A DNA stretch of 64,000 nt from assembly GCA_018268085.1 (NCBI GenBank), contig JAFDXE010000022.1, positions 1 to 64,000 on the forward strand. Direction: 5' to 3'. The translations under genes and the position numbers were made by a program. The first letter of the stretch is position 1, and each line of letters begins with the position of its first letter. The DNA comes from Bacteroidota bacterium. Lineage in GTDB: Bacteria; Bacteroidota; Bacteroidia; Chitinophagales; Chitinophagaceae. The notes beneath the pieces are model-generated. The model was not told where the DNA came from. It ran no database searches and saw only the letters and a list, made by a program, of their open reading frames with translations. Of the stretch, positions 28,101-35,836 are shown piece by piece.

Positions 28101-28651
28101 GTAGCATCCAGTTTTAATTTAGCTTCTTTCTTACGGGTTTTGTAAATGGTGATACCGGCTGCCTGTTCCAGCATTTTACGCCTGCTGTTTTCCTTGTCTT
28201 TGATGATATCATCTACCATTCCCAATTCAATGATCGCATAACTGTCGGTACTTACACCTGTATCCATGAAGAGGTTATGAATATCCTTTAACCTGCAGGC
28301 CACATCATTGAGGCGGTATTCGCTTTCGCCGCTCTTATAATATTTTCGGGTAACCGTTACCGTATTAAATTCTGTCGGTAACAGGTTCTTGGTATTTTCA
28401 AAAGTGAGGCTAACTTCAGCCAGTCCGCTTGCACTGCGTGTTTTGCTACCGTTAAACACCAGGCTTTCCAGGTTCTCACTGCGGAGGTTGCTGATCTTGT
28501 GTTCACCGATCACCCAACGAATACTGTCGATGATATTGCTTTTTCCACAGCCGTTAGGCCCGATCACACCTGTGATGCCTTCATCGAAGTTCAACACAGT
28601 TTTATCAGCAAAACTCTTAAATCCTTTAATTTCTAAACTCTTTAAACGCAC
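25133..28651 (-). CDS. smc: Chromosome segregation ATPase SMC
   Basis: A 1172-residue structural-maintenance-of-chromosomes protein, which forms a ring that folds and segregates DNA. Walker A GPNGCGKSN lies at about 32-40. Two long coiled-coil arms (about 165-500 and 680-1010) flank the hinge (about 510-660, LVDSMEGYPESVKFLHKN through GGSVGLFEGKKIGR). The C-terminal head has the signature LSGGEKTLTATALLFA and Walker B CILDEVDAPLDDANV. The start is GTG at 28651 (RLKSLEIKGFKSF is the canonical SMC N-terminus); no better ATG is present. scpA and scpB are not adjacent. Confidence 0.97.
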   Translation of the reverse strand: MRLKSLEIKGFKSFADKTVLNFDEGITGVIGPNGCGKSNIIDSIRWVIGEHKISNLRSENLESLVFNGSKTRSASGLAEVSLTFENTKNLLPTEFNTVTVTRKYYKSGESEYRLNDVACRLKDIHNLFMDTGVSTDSYAIIELGMVDDIIKDKENSRRKMLEQAAGITIYKTRKKEAKLKLDATEQDLARIEDLLFEINNQVKSLESQAKKAEKYFEIKKDYKEVSIELAKAALEGFNITYRDLNQQQQQEVDKRIELETEIAKEDAALEQEKLSFVEKEKALQQMQHAYNEMLDRVRSKENEKSLTAQKLQHLKERQQNLQDFLQKSSGQLKGLEESIEFTGSQITDEEQKLVQLEAKLLELQHTVEDKRKIFDDKRSSIDTLRKENQAIQRNQFEAEKKVAVADTSIMNLQRTIHQIQEEKAQRQEQLLKLEEEKKLKETELAQKQADIEQLQQEHEFAKEQILQTQNMMEGLRNKLAEENRKLDAKKNEHDLLKSLVDSMEGYPESVKFLHKNTGWNHAAPLLSDIIYVKEQYRAAVENVLEPYLNYYVVNNLEEGLQAVHLLDNNKKGKANFFLLDKFNGVETQHQPTGTLPALEVVEIDPQYAKLAQHLLGNVFIAEDEEALKDSNGSVILEKTGKYVKGKYSLTGGSVGLFEGKKIGRAKNLEKLSKEIAAQDKIVTALKQEIQERHNEVIAYNNQLKENAIRQTQQEINQLTNLVFSLRNKIENLHHLESTSSNRLEDLQIQLQTNHDAIAATRIELEQCNAQMEELANRLQLSEMDYTSAELEYNTANKLYNEGNLQFTRQQSKIASIKQELEFKSNQITDLRTQIEASSVQQKDVLENLEQTATILTEVEALLVEMLHGKEDEEKKLNEADQEYYNIRNQLQEKESALRLKQRSKEGIDHLLNEIKDKLTDLKLQLAGMKERLSVEFKVDLDAIIDEPRTSETPLEELQEKNERMRKRLENMGEVNPTAIEAFTEMKKRYEFILEQKNDLVTAKDSLMQTIQEVEATANQQFLDTFNRTRENFQRVFKALFTEEDTADMVLVDPENLAETGIDIIAKPKGKRPSSIGQLSGGEKTLTATALLFAIYLIKPAPFCILDEVDAPLDDANVGKFTNMIKQFSENSQFIIVTHNKMTMSAVDVIYGVTMQEAGVSKLVPVDFRSLSN

Positions 28652-28884
28652 GGTAATTAAATTTTAATAAGGCGGCAAACCTACGTTAAATTGATTGATT
28701 ATAATAGCTTGTTGAAAATCCGGTGTTATCCCCATATTCAAGAAAATATGCATGTAAGAAATAATGGGACTATTGCGATTTTTCCGAACAGTAAAAATAA
28801 CGGAATCCCTGCTAAGAAGCAGGTTCACCTGAATGACGATAACCTAAATTATACACAGTTTTTTCACAGTTTTTCTATGGCTTT

Positions 28885-28892
28885 TATATTTG
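28885..28892 (+). promoter_or_regulatory. -7 promoter element upstream of the YceI gene
   Basis: TATATTTG matches the Bacteroidota -7 consensus exactly, 41 bp before ATG 28934. No convincing -33 box is seen. Confidence 0.45.
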
Positions 28893-28933
28893 GATACCTT
28901 TAAAAAAAAGCTTTCACAAAAAATATTAAACAG

Positions 28934-29470
28934 ATGGAAAAAGAAAAATGGATCATTGATACGGCACATAGCGAAATTGGATTTAAAGTAAAACACCTGA
29001 TGATCAGCAATATCAAGGGCAGATTTACGCAATACGATGCCAGTATTTATACAACAGGAGACGACTTTATGACGGCGGAAATTGATTGCTGGATTGATGT
29101 TTCGTCTGTTGACACTAACGACCAGGGAAGGGATAAACACCTTCGCAGCGCCGATTTTTTTGATGCAGACAACTTTCCGCAAATTTCGTTTGTTAAGAAT
29201 TCGGTAGAAAATGTAGATGGTGATGGCAGTTATGAATTGTGGGGCGATCTCACCATCAAAGGCATCAGTAAAAAAATTAAACTGGATGTTGAATTCGGAG
29301 GCATCGTAAAAGACCCCTGGGGAAATGAGAAAGCCGTTTTTACCATAAATGGAAAAGTGAACAGGAAAGACTGGGGACTAAACTGGAACGCTGCCCTTGA
29401 AACCGGCGGTATTCTCGTTGGCGAAGAAGTAAGGATCAATTGTGAATTGCAGTTGATGAGAAGTTTGTAA
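28934..29470 (+). CDS. YceI family protein
   Basis: A 178-residue YceI-type lipocalin-like protein. The family binds polyisoprenoids in a beta-barrel (the known example is a Thermus TT1927b-type protein). Features are KWIIDTAHSEIGFKVKHLMISNIKGRF at the N-terminus, RDKHLRSADFFDADNFPQISF, LTIKGISKKIKLDVEF, and FTINGKVNRKDWGLNWN near the end. There is no signal peptide, so this member is probably cytoplasmic. It is monocistronic and divergent from smc. Confidence 0.95.
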   Translation: MEKEKWIIDTAHSEIGFKVKHLMISNIKGRFTQYDASIYTTGDDFMTAEIDCWIDVSSVDTNDQGRDKHLRSADFFDADNFPQISFVKNSVENVDGDGSYELWGDLTIKGISKKIKLDVEFGGIVKDPWGNEKAVFTINGKVNRKDWGLNWNAALETGGILVGEEVRINCELQLMRSL

Positions 29471-29563
29471 GCGGAAGCTGATGGTATGATGAATCCCTCT
29501 CCTGCCTTGGAACAAATGATTTTAGTACACACGAATTATACGAACTTAGCCAACTAAAAACCT

Positions 29564-29598
29564 TAACAACTAACAACTAACAACTAACAACTAACAAC
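29564..29598. repeat. Five perfect tandem copies of TAACAAC
   Basis: TAACAAC is repeated five times without error (35 bp), ending 22 bp before ATG 29621. It would be inside the leader or promoter of the DUF4412-like gene. Confidence 0.9.
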
Positions 29599-29620
29599 TC
29601 CCCGCTCAACCCTCTCCAAT

Positions 29621-30439
29621 ATGAAAATTTCCATTTTAACGATCGCATTGCTCACCGGCACTTTGAGTTATGCCCAGCCAAAACTCATTGAGCAGGCGGT
29701 GATTTCTACCACAACAAATGTAATTGCCCCGGAAGATGAAGAACAAAGCAATGATGGACGAATGAATTTCAGGAATATGATGGATGGTGAAACAAAATCC
29801 ACTACTTATGTAAAAAACGATCTTGTTAAAACCATGCTTCGATCAGAAGTGGGCAAATCAACCATCATTCGTAATAACACTTCTAAAATTACCACAACGC
29901 TGATCGAAATGATGGGTATGAAACGCGGCTTTTTCGTTTCAGATTCTGAACAAGTGGCCATGCGTGACAGTATGATGAAGCAAAGAAGAAAAGATACCAG
30001 TGCTTCAACCGTTGAAAGAAAAGAACCACAAACAGAAATCAGTTATTCCGACGAAACAAAAAAAATTGCCGGATACCAATGTAAAAAAGCATTTATCATC
30101 AGCACAAGCATTTTTGGCTCAAGAGACAGTATAACGGTATGGTACACCCCCGAAATTAAATTCCGGTATTTTACTTCAACCGGTGGACTGAGTGCCATTG
30201 GAAATATGGGCGCCGTAAACGGTTTGGATAAAATAGATGGCTTTGTACTCCGCTATGAAATGAACATGCGCCGCAACAGGCGAATGGAAGTAGAAGTTAC
30301 TAAGATCGACACGGGGATAGAAATAGCCGATAAAGAATTTGACATTCCCAAAGACTTCGACGTTCAACCCATGAAAGACATGCAGAAAATGTTTGGCGGA
30401 ATGGGCGGACCTCCACCGATGATGAGGGGAAATCAGTAG
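29621..30439 (+). CDS. Exported DUF4412/GLPGLI-like protein
   Basis: A 272-residue secreted protein with signal KISILTIALLTGTLSYAQ. It carries the pattern shared by DUF4412 and GLPGLI-type Bacteroidota proteins: TYVKNDLVKTML, EISYSDETKKIAGYQCKKAFI with its Cys, then VWYTPEIKFRYFTSTGGLSAIG and GFVLRYEMNMRRNRRMEVEVTKID. The C-terminus is Met/Gly/Pro-rich (DMQKMFGGMGGPPPMMRG). Family function is unknown. Heptameric DNA repeats lie on both sides of the gene (29564-29598 and 30445-30507). Confidence 0.75.
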   Translation: MKISILTIALLTGTLSYAQPKLIEQAVISTTTNVIAPEDEEQSNDGRMNFRNMMDGETKSTTYVKNDLVKTMLRSEVGKSTIIRNNTSKITTTLIEMMGMKRGFFVSDSEQVAMRDSMMKQRRKDTSASTVERKEPQTEISYSDETKKIAGYQCKKAFIISTSIFGSRDSITVWYTPEIKFRYFTSTGGLSAIGNMGAVNGLDKIDGFVLRYEMNMRRNRRMEVEVTKIDTGIEIADKEFDIPKDFDVQPMKDMQKMFGGMGGPPPMMRGNQ

Positions 30440-30444
30440 GTATT

Positions 30445-30507
30445 AGCGGTGAGATATGAGCTATGAGCTATGAGCTATGAGCGGTGAGCGGTGAGCTTTG
30501 AGCGGTG
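30445..30507. repeat. Nine heptamer units AGCNNTG
   Basis: Nine consecutive 7-bp units begin 5 bp after a stop codon: AGCGGTG, AGATATG, AGCTATG three times, AGCGGTG twice, AGCTTTG, AGCGGTG. A related, more degenerate heptad run lies between sdhA and sdhB (57081-57136). Confidence 0.88.
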
Positions 30508-30651
30508 AAAAGGGATTTGGTACATTGATGGAGCTGCCACTAAAACACTACAACAGAAAGCAACACACAATTTTCAGCTTTTGAATTTTTACTGCTACAC
30601 ATAGTGCTCTTCATTCGCTCATTTTATTAATTAAAACATCCTTACATAAAA

Positions 30652-30676
30652 AATCCCGGTAAATTATACCGGGATT
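30652..30676. terminator. Terminator of the TPR protein gene
   Basis: A 10-bp perfect stem AATCCCGGTA / TACCGGGATT has a 5-nt loop. The minus strand continues into TTTTTTATG; the plus strand has AATTTTTAT, so it may work both ways. It lies 24 bp after the TPR gene. Confidence 0.9.
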
Positions 30677-30700
30677 AATTTTTATACGAATAAAGTAGTC

Positions 30701-31963
30701 TTACATTTTATCTGCCGCCTTGTCTTTTGCATTGTACTCTGCTGCCTTCTTCGCATCATTCTTTACGCCGTACATTTCAGCCAGGTGGCTCAGCATGATT
30801 TTATAGTTGGCTTTATTAAATGGAGTGAGCTTAGGCAAACCTTCATAATATTTTACTGCTGCTTCTGCATAAGGTATGGTTTTATCCATAAGCTGAATTG
30901 ATTGTGCTTTCAATTCATTTTTCTTTTTTACATCTTCAGGTTTGTTTCCTTTTGTAAGGTTTGATGCATTTAAAAGATCTGCAGCTTTATTAAACAAATG
31001 ATTCACCATTAACAACGTTGCATCAATACCGGTATCCGCAGCAATAGCCATTTTTAACAGCTCCTGTAATTTTTCACTCTTCACCAATACATCTGCATCT
31101 CTTGAATCACGCTTCAGAATGCTGTTATAAATTTCAGCAGCATAACCGTATGCCAAATCAAAATTCTTAGGATTTTTTGCCAGCATCTCATCATACTTCG
31201 CATACAAAGCAACCGTATCTTTTTTATCTGCCAGTTCTTTTAACTGAATGTTTGTCCAGTACGCATTATCAGGATATAATTTTTTCCCTTTCTCCAGCAT
31301 CAAATCCATATTCACCTTGTCGTTTTTCTTGCTGTAATATTCAACCAGGTATTCATAAATAGATTCGTAGTCTTTTCCGGCAACATTCGCATCGGCCAGC
31401 TTCCTGTAATAAGTAACGCCTTCATCAATTTTATTGGCCTGCGTAGCTGAAATGGCTGTGTTCAGTGTTAACGCAGTATCCAACGGATAAAAAGTGATTT
31501 GTTCGTACGTGTATTTTTTTGCGAGGCAATAATCTTTTACATCGATGGCTTTTTTAAAAGCATTATAAGCGCCTTCAAAATTTTTAGCATTGAATTGTTT
31601 AGCGCCTAAATCGTAAAATCCTGCATACAAATCGAGGTAAGATCCATAGGCTTCCAGTTTTAACCAAAGGTCTTTTGAATCGAGCGACTGATTTTTCCTG
31701 AATGCATCATACGCCTGCATCTTCAAACTATAGGCGCTATCCGCTACTGCTGAATTTCCCGATAAGCCATTGTAAATTCTTCCTTTATAATACCAGGCTT
31801 CTGCATCATTTGAATTACGGGAAGAAGACAGGAACTTATCTATTGCTGTTCTGGCTTCGGTAAACTGCGACTTATTAATCATCTCTTTTATATCATCCAG
31901 ACTTTGAGCACGCATCATCAGGCTACTGAAAACCAGGAAAGCCATCAAAAAGAATCTTTTCAT
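30701..31963 (-). CDS. Exported TPR-repeat protein
   Basis: A 420-residue periplasmic protein with signal KRFFLMAFLVFSSLMMRAQ. The rest is helical tetratricopeptide-like repeats: FTEARTAIDKFL, AEAWYYKGRIYNGLSG, AKNFEGAYNAFKKAI, DEGVTYYRKLADANV, KNFDLAYGYAAEIYN, and a terminal AYGVKNDAKKAAEY-type repeat. No enzymatic motif is seen. TPR proteins act as scaffolds; partner unknown. A TATATTTG box precedes it. It is divergent from dnaG. Confidence 0.85.
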   Translation of the reverse strand: MKRFFLMAFLVFSSLMMRAQSLDDIKEMINKSQFTEARTAIDKFLSSSRNSNDAEAWYYKGRIYNGLSGNSAVADSAYSLKMQAYDAFRKNQSLDSKDLWLKLEAYGSYLDLYAGFYDLGAKQFNAKNFEGAYNAFKKAIDVKDYCLAKKYTYEQITFYPLDTALTLNTAISATQANKIDEGVTYYRKLADANVAGKDYESIYEYLVEYYSKKNDKVNMDLMLEKGKKLYPDNAYWTNIQLKELADKKDTVALYAKYDEMLAKNPKNFDLAYGYAAEIYNSILKRDSRDADVLVKSEKLQELLKMAIAADTGIDATLLMVNHLFNKAADLLNASNLTKGNKPEDVKKKNELKAQSIQLMDKTIPYAEAAVKYYEGLPKLTPFNKANYKIMLSHLAEMYGVKNDAKKAAEYNAKDKAADKM

Positions 31964-31984
31964 ATTATATCAATTTTAAGGGGG

Positions 31985-31992
31985 CAAATATA
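31985..31992 (-). promoter_or_regulatory. -7 promoter element upstream of the TPR gene
   Basis: TATATTTG on the minus strand, 22 bp before ATG 31963, matches TAnnTTTG exactly. An inverted repeat (GCCCACTTA 32002-32010 / TAAGTGGGC 32033-32041) lies just upstream. Confidence 0.5.
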
Positions 31993-32069
31993 TCTGATTC
32001 CGCCCACTTATCTTCCATTTCAGGTTGGTTTTTAAGTGGGCAGCATCGTATTTAGTGTATCATTTACTG

Positions 32070-32077
32070 TAAATTTG
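32070..32077 (+). promoter_or_regulatory. -7 promoter element of dnaG
   Basis: TAAATTTG matches the Bacteroidota -7 consensus exactly and is 24 bp before the TTG start at 32102. It lies inside the longer possible reading frame (GTG 32036), which argues for the shorter start. Confidence 0.5.
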
Positions 32078-32101
32078 GCGTCCGCAATTCGGAACACAAA
32101 T

Positions 32102-34042
32102 TTGATCAGCCAGCATTCCATACAACAAATTCAAAGCAGGATCGATATTATCGAAATCATCGGTTCGTATGTGAAATTAAAAAAGAGAGGCGCCAACTAC
32201 CTGGGGCTTTGTCCGTTTCACAACGAGAAGTCACCTTCTTTCACCGTTTCGCCCGTAAAAGAAATATACAAGTGTTTCGGGTGCGGCAAGAGTGGGAATA
32301 CCATCGGATTTTTAATGGATCACGATAAACTGAGTTATACGGAAGCACTGCGCTGGCTGGCCAATAAATACAATATTGAACTGGAAGAAACGGAAACGAG
32401 CCCCGAATTTAAAGCGCAGCAGCAGGTTTCCGACAGCCTCTATATTATTAATAATTTCGCCCGTGATTTTTTCAGCAATGCTTTATTTAATACAGAAGAA
32501 GGAACCGATGTTGGGTTAAGTTACCTGAAGGAACGGGGCTTCAGGGAAGAAATTATAAAGAAATTTCAATTGGGTTATAACCCTTCTGCAAGAGATGAAT
32601 TTACCAAAGCTGCCCTTAATGCGCAATACAATAAAGAATTGCTATTGAAAACAGGACTGGTGGTTCAGCGGGATGATAGAATGGCTGATAATTACCGGGG
32701 CCGTATCATTTTCCCGATCCACAACCAGAGTGGTAAGGTGTTGGGTTTTGGCGCAAGAATTATCCAGTCGAATAACAAAGCGCCGAAATACATCAATACG
32801 CCGGAAAATGAAATTTATGTAAAAAGTAAAATCCTTTATGGTTCCTATTTTGCCCGGCTGGCCATTGATAAAGCAGATGAGTGTTTACTGGTAGAAGGTT
32901 ATACTGATGTGGTAAGCCTGCACCAGGCGGGAATTGAAAATGTGGTGGCGAGTGGAGGAACATCACTTACAACAGATCAACTCAGGCTGATAAAAAAATA
33001 CACCAACAACCTTACGATCATTTACGATGGCGATAATGCCGGTATAAAAGCCGCATTGCGTGGGTTGGATCTGGCGCTGGAAGAAAGCCTGAATGTACGT
33101 TTGGTATTGATTCCTGATAAAGAAGATCCAGACAGTTATGTGAATAAGATTGGCGCTGAAGCATTCAGGCAGTTTATACAATCAGAAAAGAAGGACTTTA
33201 TCCTTTTTCAACTGGAGATTGCATTGAAAGATGCCGGCACCGACAGTACCAAAAAGGCGGCGATAGTAAACCAGGTGGCGGAAACAATTTCTAAAATCAA
33301 TAAAACAACTGAATTCACCCGCAGGCAGGATTATGTGAAACAGGTAGCCGAAATTTTAAGGATAGAAGAATCGGGCATGAATGCGCTGGTAAATAAGTTT
33401 ATCAGGGAAAGAATTGCGAAAGACGTTCCTCCATCTCCGGTAAATGAAAATATTGCACAAAGCGAAGGACAGCAAACAACGCCTGCAACAGACGAGGCAT
33501 TTAACCTTTTCAACCAGGATGAATTGCATGAGCAGGCATTTGTAAGAAGCCTGGTAGAATTCGGACTTAAAAGATGGGATGATGAACATTCGGTGGCGCA
33601 ATTTCTTTTTTCGCAGGTAGATGAAAATGACCTGGAAAATATGATAGACAATAAGATGCTGGTAAAGATCATTGAAACGTACCGTACATGGTTTAAGGAA
33701 GGATTGGAACCTACAGCTAAAAGTTTTTTATATGGAGAAGACCAGCAGATGAATTCAACCATCATACAATTGATGGATGTGAATGCAGAGATCAGTCCGA
33801 ACTGGAATCAACACTACGATGGACATATCCCAACCCGTGAGGAATTGTTCCGGGAGGAAGTAATATCAACGCTCAATTACCTCAAACTACGTAAAATTAA
33901 AAGGCTCATTATCGAAAACCAGGCCGACCTGGAAAAGGCTACAGACCCGGAAGAACAACTCATCTTTATGCAAACCCATCAGCATTTAAAAGAAATGGAA
34001 ATTGCCATTACAAAAAAAGTGGGAACAGTGATCTATAAATAA
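32102..34042 (+). CDS. dnaG: DNA primase
   Basis: A 646-residue primase that synthesises RNA primers at the replication fork. The zinc-binding domain has Cys37, His40, Cys58, Cys61 (CPFH ... CFGC). Then come the DnaG catalytic core (FLMDHDKLSYTEALRWLANKYNI, GRIIFPIHNQSGKVLGFGAR) and the TOPRIM domain with LLVEGYTDVVSL and IYDGDNAG acidic residues. The C-terminal region (about 430-646) would bind the helicase DnaB. Start: TTG at 32102, giving ISQHSIQQIQSRIDI, aligns with the usual DnaG N-terminus. The GTG at 32036 adds 22 residues and overlaps the putative promoter. Confidence 0.95.
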   Translation: MISQHSIQQIQSRIDIIEIIGSYVKLKKRGANYLGLCPFHNEKSPSFTVSPVKEIYKCFGCGKSGNTIGFLMDHDKLSYTEALRWLANKYNIELEETETSPEFKAQQQVSDSLYIINNFARDFFSNALFNTEEGTDVGLSYLKERGFREEIIKKFQLGYNPSARDEFTKAALNAQYNKELLLKTGLVVQRDDRMADNYRGRIIFPIHNQSGKVLGFGARIIQSNNKAPKYINTPENEIYVKSKILYGSYFARLAIDKADECLLVEGYTDVVSLHQAGIENVVASGGTSLTTDQLRLIKKYTNNLTIIYDGDNAGIKAALRGLDLALEESLNVRLVLIPDKEDPDSYVNKIGAEAFRQFIQSEKKDFILFQLEIALKDAGTDSTKKAAIVNQVAETISKINKTTEFTRRQDYVKQVAEILRIEESGMNALVNKFIRERIAKDVPPSPVNENIAQSEGQQTTPATDEAFNLFNQDELHEQAFVRSLVEFGLKRWDDEHSVAQFLFSQVDENDLENMIDNKMLVKIIETYRTWFKEGLEPTAKSFLYGEDQQMNSTIIQLMDVNAEISPNWNQHYDGHIPTREELFREEVISTLNYLKLRKIKRLIIENQADLEKATDPEEQLIFMQTHQHLKEMEIAITKKVGTVIYK

Positions 34043-34159
34043 ACCAGTAAGCCCGGGATATACGCTAAACACTATTTAATGCTGCAGTAAGAAAAAGCTG
34101 ATGAGAGAATATATCGGTTTAAAAAAGGTGATTCCCGGAACACCAGGTGTTTGCCTTCT

Positions 34160-35065
34160 TTACATTTCAACAGGAATATAAAAGTCAACCATATATTTTT
34201 TTTCAGGATGATCCGATGGATTGTTCAGGTAAATTTCAAACGGATTTTGTTCCGCCTTTTTATAACCATTTGTATTCATCCAGATAAACAAACTATTCCA
34301 GGCTGTTTCAAACGCTGAAAGATCAATGATAAAATGGCCAACAATACACTTTAAAGGAGAAATTACACTCAACTGAACTTCGCTATCGTCGGGAAGTGCT
34401 GCTGTTGAAATAATGCCGATACTCATGCGTACTTTTTCAGCATCGGTTATTTTAAAACTATCATGAAATATCCTGCAAACATGAGTATCCGGCCGATTCA
34501 ACAATCCTTTAGGTGTGGCCCACCTGATCATTTTAAGAAAAGCGTCTTCCACTTTGCTGACCCCTATTGTTGAAACGGAAGCAACATACATGGAAGTTGT
34601 GTTAACGATCTCAATTTTTGCATTCATACTAATCCATTGTTTAAGGTGATTAATATTGCAAAAATATTCTTCGGCTATTACCGGTTGTTGATCATTATTG
34701 CTATCTGTTTTACCAATCTTGCTTAATGTGTTGTTATGATTTTTGCGGAAAGTAGTAGGACTTTGACCGTAAATTTTTCTGAATGTCCGTGAAAAAACAG
34801 CATCCGATTTAAATCCATACTTTGCTGCTATTTGAGAAATGGTTAATGCTCTATTGTTAGCGAGGTTTATAGCGGAGCGTTCTATTCGTTTCCTGGTAAC
34901 ATACACATTAAGGGTTTCGTTGGTAAGCGCCTTAAACAACCGGTGAAAATGAAAAGGAGAATAACAGGCAATGCCGGCAACAGTTTCCAGCGACAGATCA
35001 TTGTCAAGATTTTCTTCTATAAATGTTAGCGCATCACTTAACCTGCCGATATAATCATCTTCCAT
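34160..35065 (-). CDS. AraC-family regulator with GyrI-like effector domain
   Basis: A 301-residue transcription factor. Residues 1-110 are an AraC-type double helix-turn-helix (ACYSPFHFHRLFKALTNETLNVYVTRKRIERSA, AAKYGFKSDAVFSRTFRKIYGQSPTTFRK). Residues about 142-300 are a GyrI-like/Rob-type effector-binding domain (VASVSTIGVSKVEDAFLKMIRWA, CRIFHDSF, GHFIIDLSAFETAWNSLFIWMNTNGY, EIYLNNPSDHPEKKYMVDFYIPVE), which binds small hydrophobic or cationic compounds. It is 16 bp after a membrane-protein gene on the same strand, so a two-gene operon is likely. Effector is unknown. Confidence 0.93.
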   Translation of the reverse strand: MEDDYIGRLSDALTFIEENLDNDLSLETVAGIACYSPFHFHRLFKALTNETLNVYVTRKRIERSAINLANNRALTISQIAAKYGFKSDAVFSRTFRKIYGQSPTTFRKNHNNTLSKIGKTDSNNDQQPVIAEEYFCNINHLKQWISMNAKIEIVNTTSMYVASVSTIGVSKVEDAFLKMIRWATPKGLLNRPDTHVCRIFHDSFKITDAEKVRMSIGIISTAALPDDSEVQLSVISPLKCIVGHFIIDLSAFETAWNSLFIWMNTNGYKKAEQNPFEIYLNNPSDHPEKKYMVDFYIPVEM

Positions 35066-35081
35066 AAACCAGGTTCGTAAT

Positions 35082-35579
35082 TTATTTTTTGTTAGGTAAC
35101 TGGCTTTTATCGATTACCATGTAAATTGTATCAATGATTCTTCCCTGCCTTTGCTCTTCAGCTTTTTGCTCCGGCATTACCGGGCTTTTGGATAAAATCT
35201 CAATTTTATTTATAAAGTAATCCGTTTCTCCCCTGTTTTTAAACCAGTTTTTACCGAAGGTTTCGTGGTACGTTAATTTCACTTTCCATCCATTTGTAAC
35301 GGCGGAATCTATCAAAGCGATCAGTTTCGGATCTTCGCTATCGTTATCAACAGAAAATTCAAACAAAGAACTCGTGTTCATTCCGGTTTGGGTTAAATTC
35401 AGCTCCCCCTCCCATGATTTCCAGAATCTTCCCTTTTTTGAAAACTTTGTAAGGAATCCAATTCTTTCCCCTTCAGAATAATTTTCTGTAGCAAATACAC
35501 CTACCAGTCCGGCTATAGCCGCAAAAAGAACGATCATGGAAATGATACCAAACTTTGCCCGTCTTTTAGAAAATTTCAT
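35082..35579 (-). CDS. Membrane-anchored hypothetical protein
   Basis: A 165-residue protein with a basic N-terminus (KFSKRRAK) and one transmembrane helix (about 9-27, GIISMIVLFAAIAGLVGVFA). A soluble outer domain of unknown fold follows: GFLTKFSKKGRFWKSWEGELNL, VTNGWKVKLTYHETFGKNWFKNRGETDYFINKIEIL. ATG 35579 was chosen over 35603, since it puts the basic residues directly before the helix. Similar Bacteroidota proteins have been mislabelled as 6-phosphogluconate dehydrogenase; nothing here supports that. Likely co-transcribed with the AraC regulator downstream. Confidence 0.75.
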   Translation of the reverse strand: MKFSKRRAKFGIISMIVLFAAIAGLVGVFATENYSEGERIGFLTKFSKKGRFWKSWEGELNLTQTGMNTSSLFEFSVDNDSEDPKLIALIDSAVTNGWKVKLTYHETFGKNWFKNRGETDYFINKIEILSKSPVMPEQKAEEQRQGRIIDTIYMVIDKSQLPNKK

Positions 35580-35791
35580 TTGTTGTTGATGTTGCGAATA
35601 CATACGTATAAGATTTACCAGTGTTTTGCAATATTAGCAGTTATTTATTTTCCGTTGATGTAATGTGTTACTCAAAATTTGTAAGATTGGTTCTGATGCG
35701 CAAGCCATTTAAAAAAGCCAATCTTAAGAATTCCGTTAATAATCTGCAGACCGATAGCGTAATTGCAATTTGCCGATTCCCCATAACAAAA

Positions 35792-35811
35792 ATGCCCTCT
35801 GAAAAGGGCAT
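35792..35811 (-). terminator. Terminator of the OmdA-domain gene
   Basis: The stem ATGCCCT / AGGGCAT with a 6-nt loop is followed on the minus strand by TTTTTGTTATGG. It lies 26 bp after the stop of the gene ending at 35837. Confidence 0.85.
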
Positions 35812-35836
35812 CATTGATTGTATTTTTAAGCGGTTG

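Noticed and set aside
28652-28933. Candidate replication origin next to smc.
   Set aside because: Only two to three DnaA-like boxes, no dnaA nearby, and strongly expressed genes on both sides point the same way; without whole-chromosome skew the claim is not supportable.
35082-35579. Annotation as 6-phosphogluconate dehydrogenase, as used for similar proteins.
   Set aside because: The protein is 165 residues with one membrane helix and no Rossmann motif; the label would be an inherited error.
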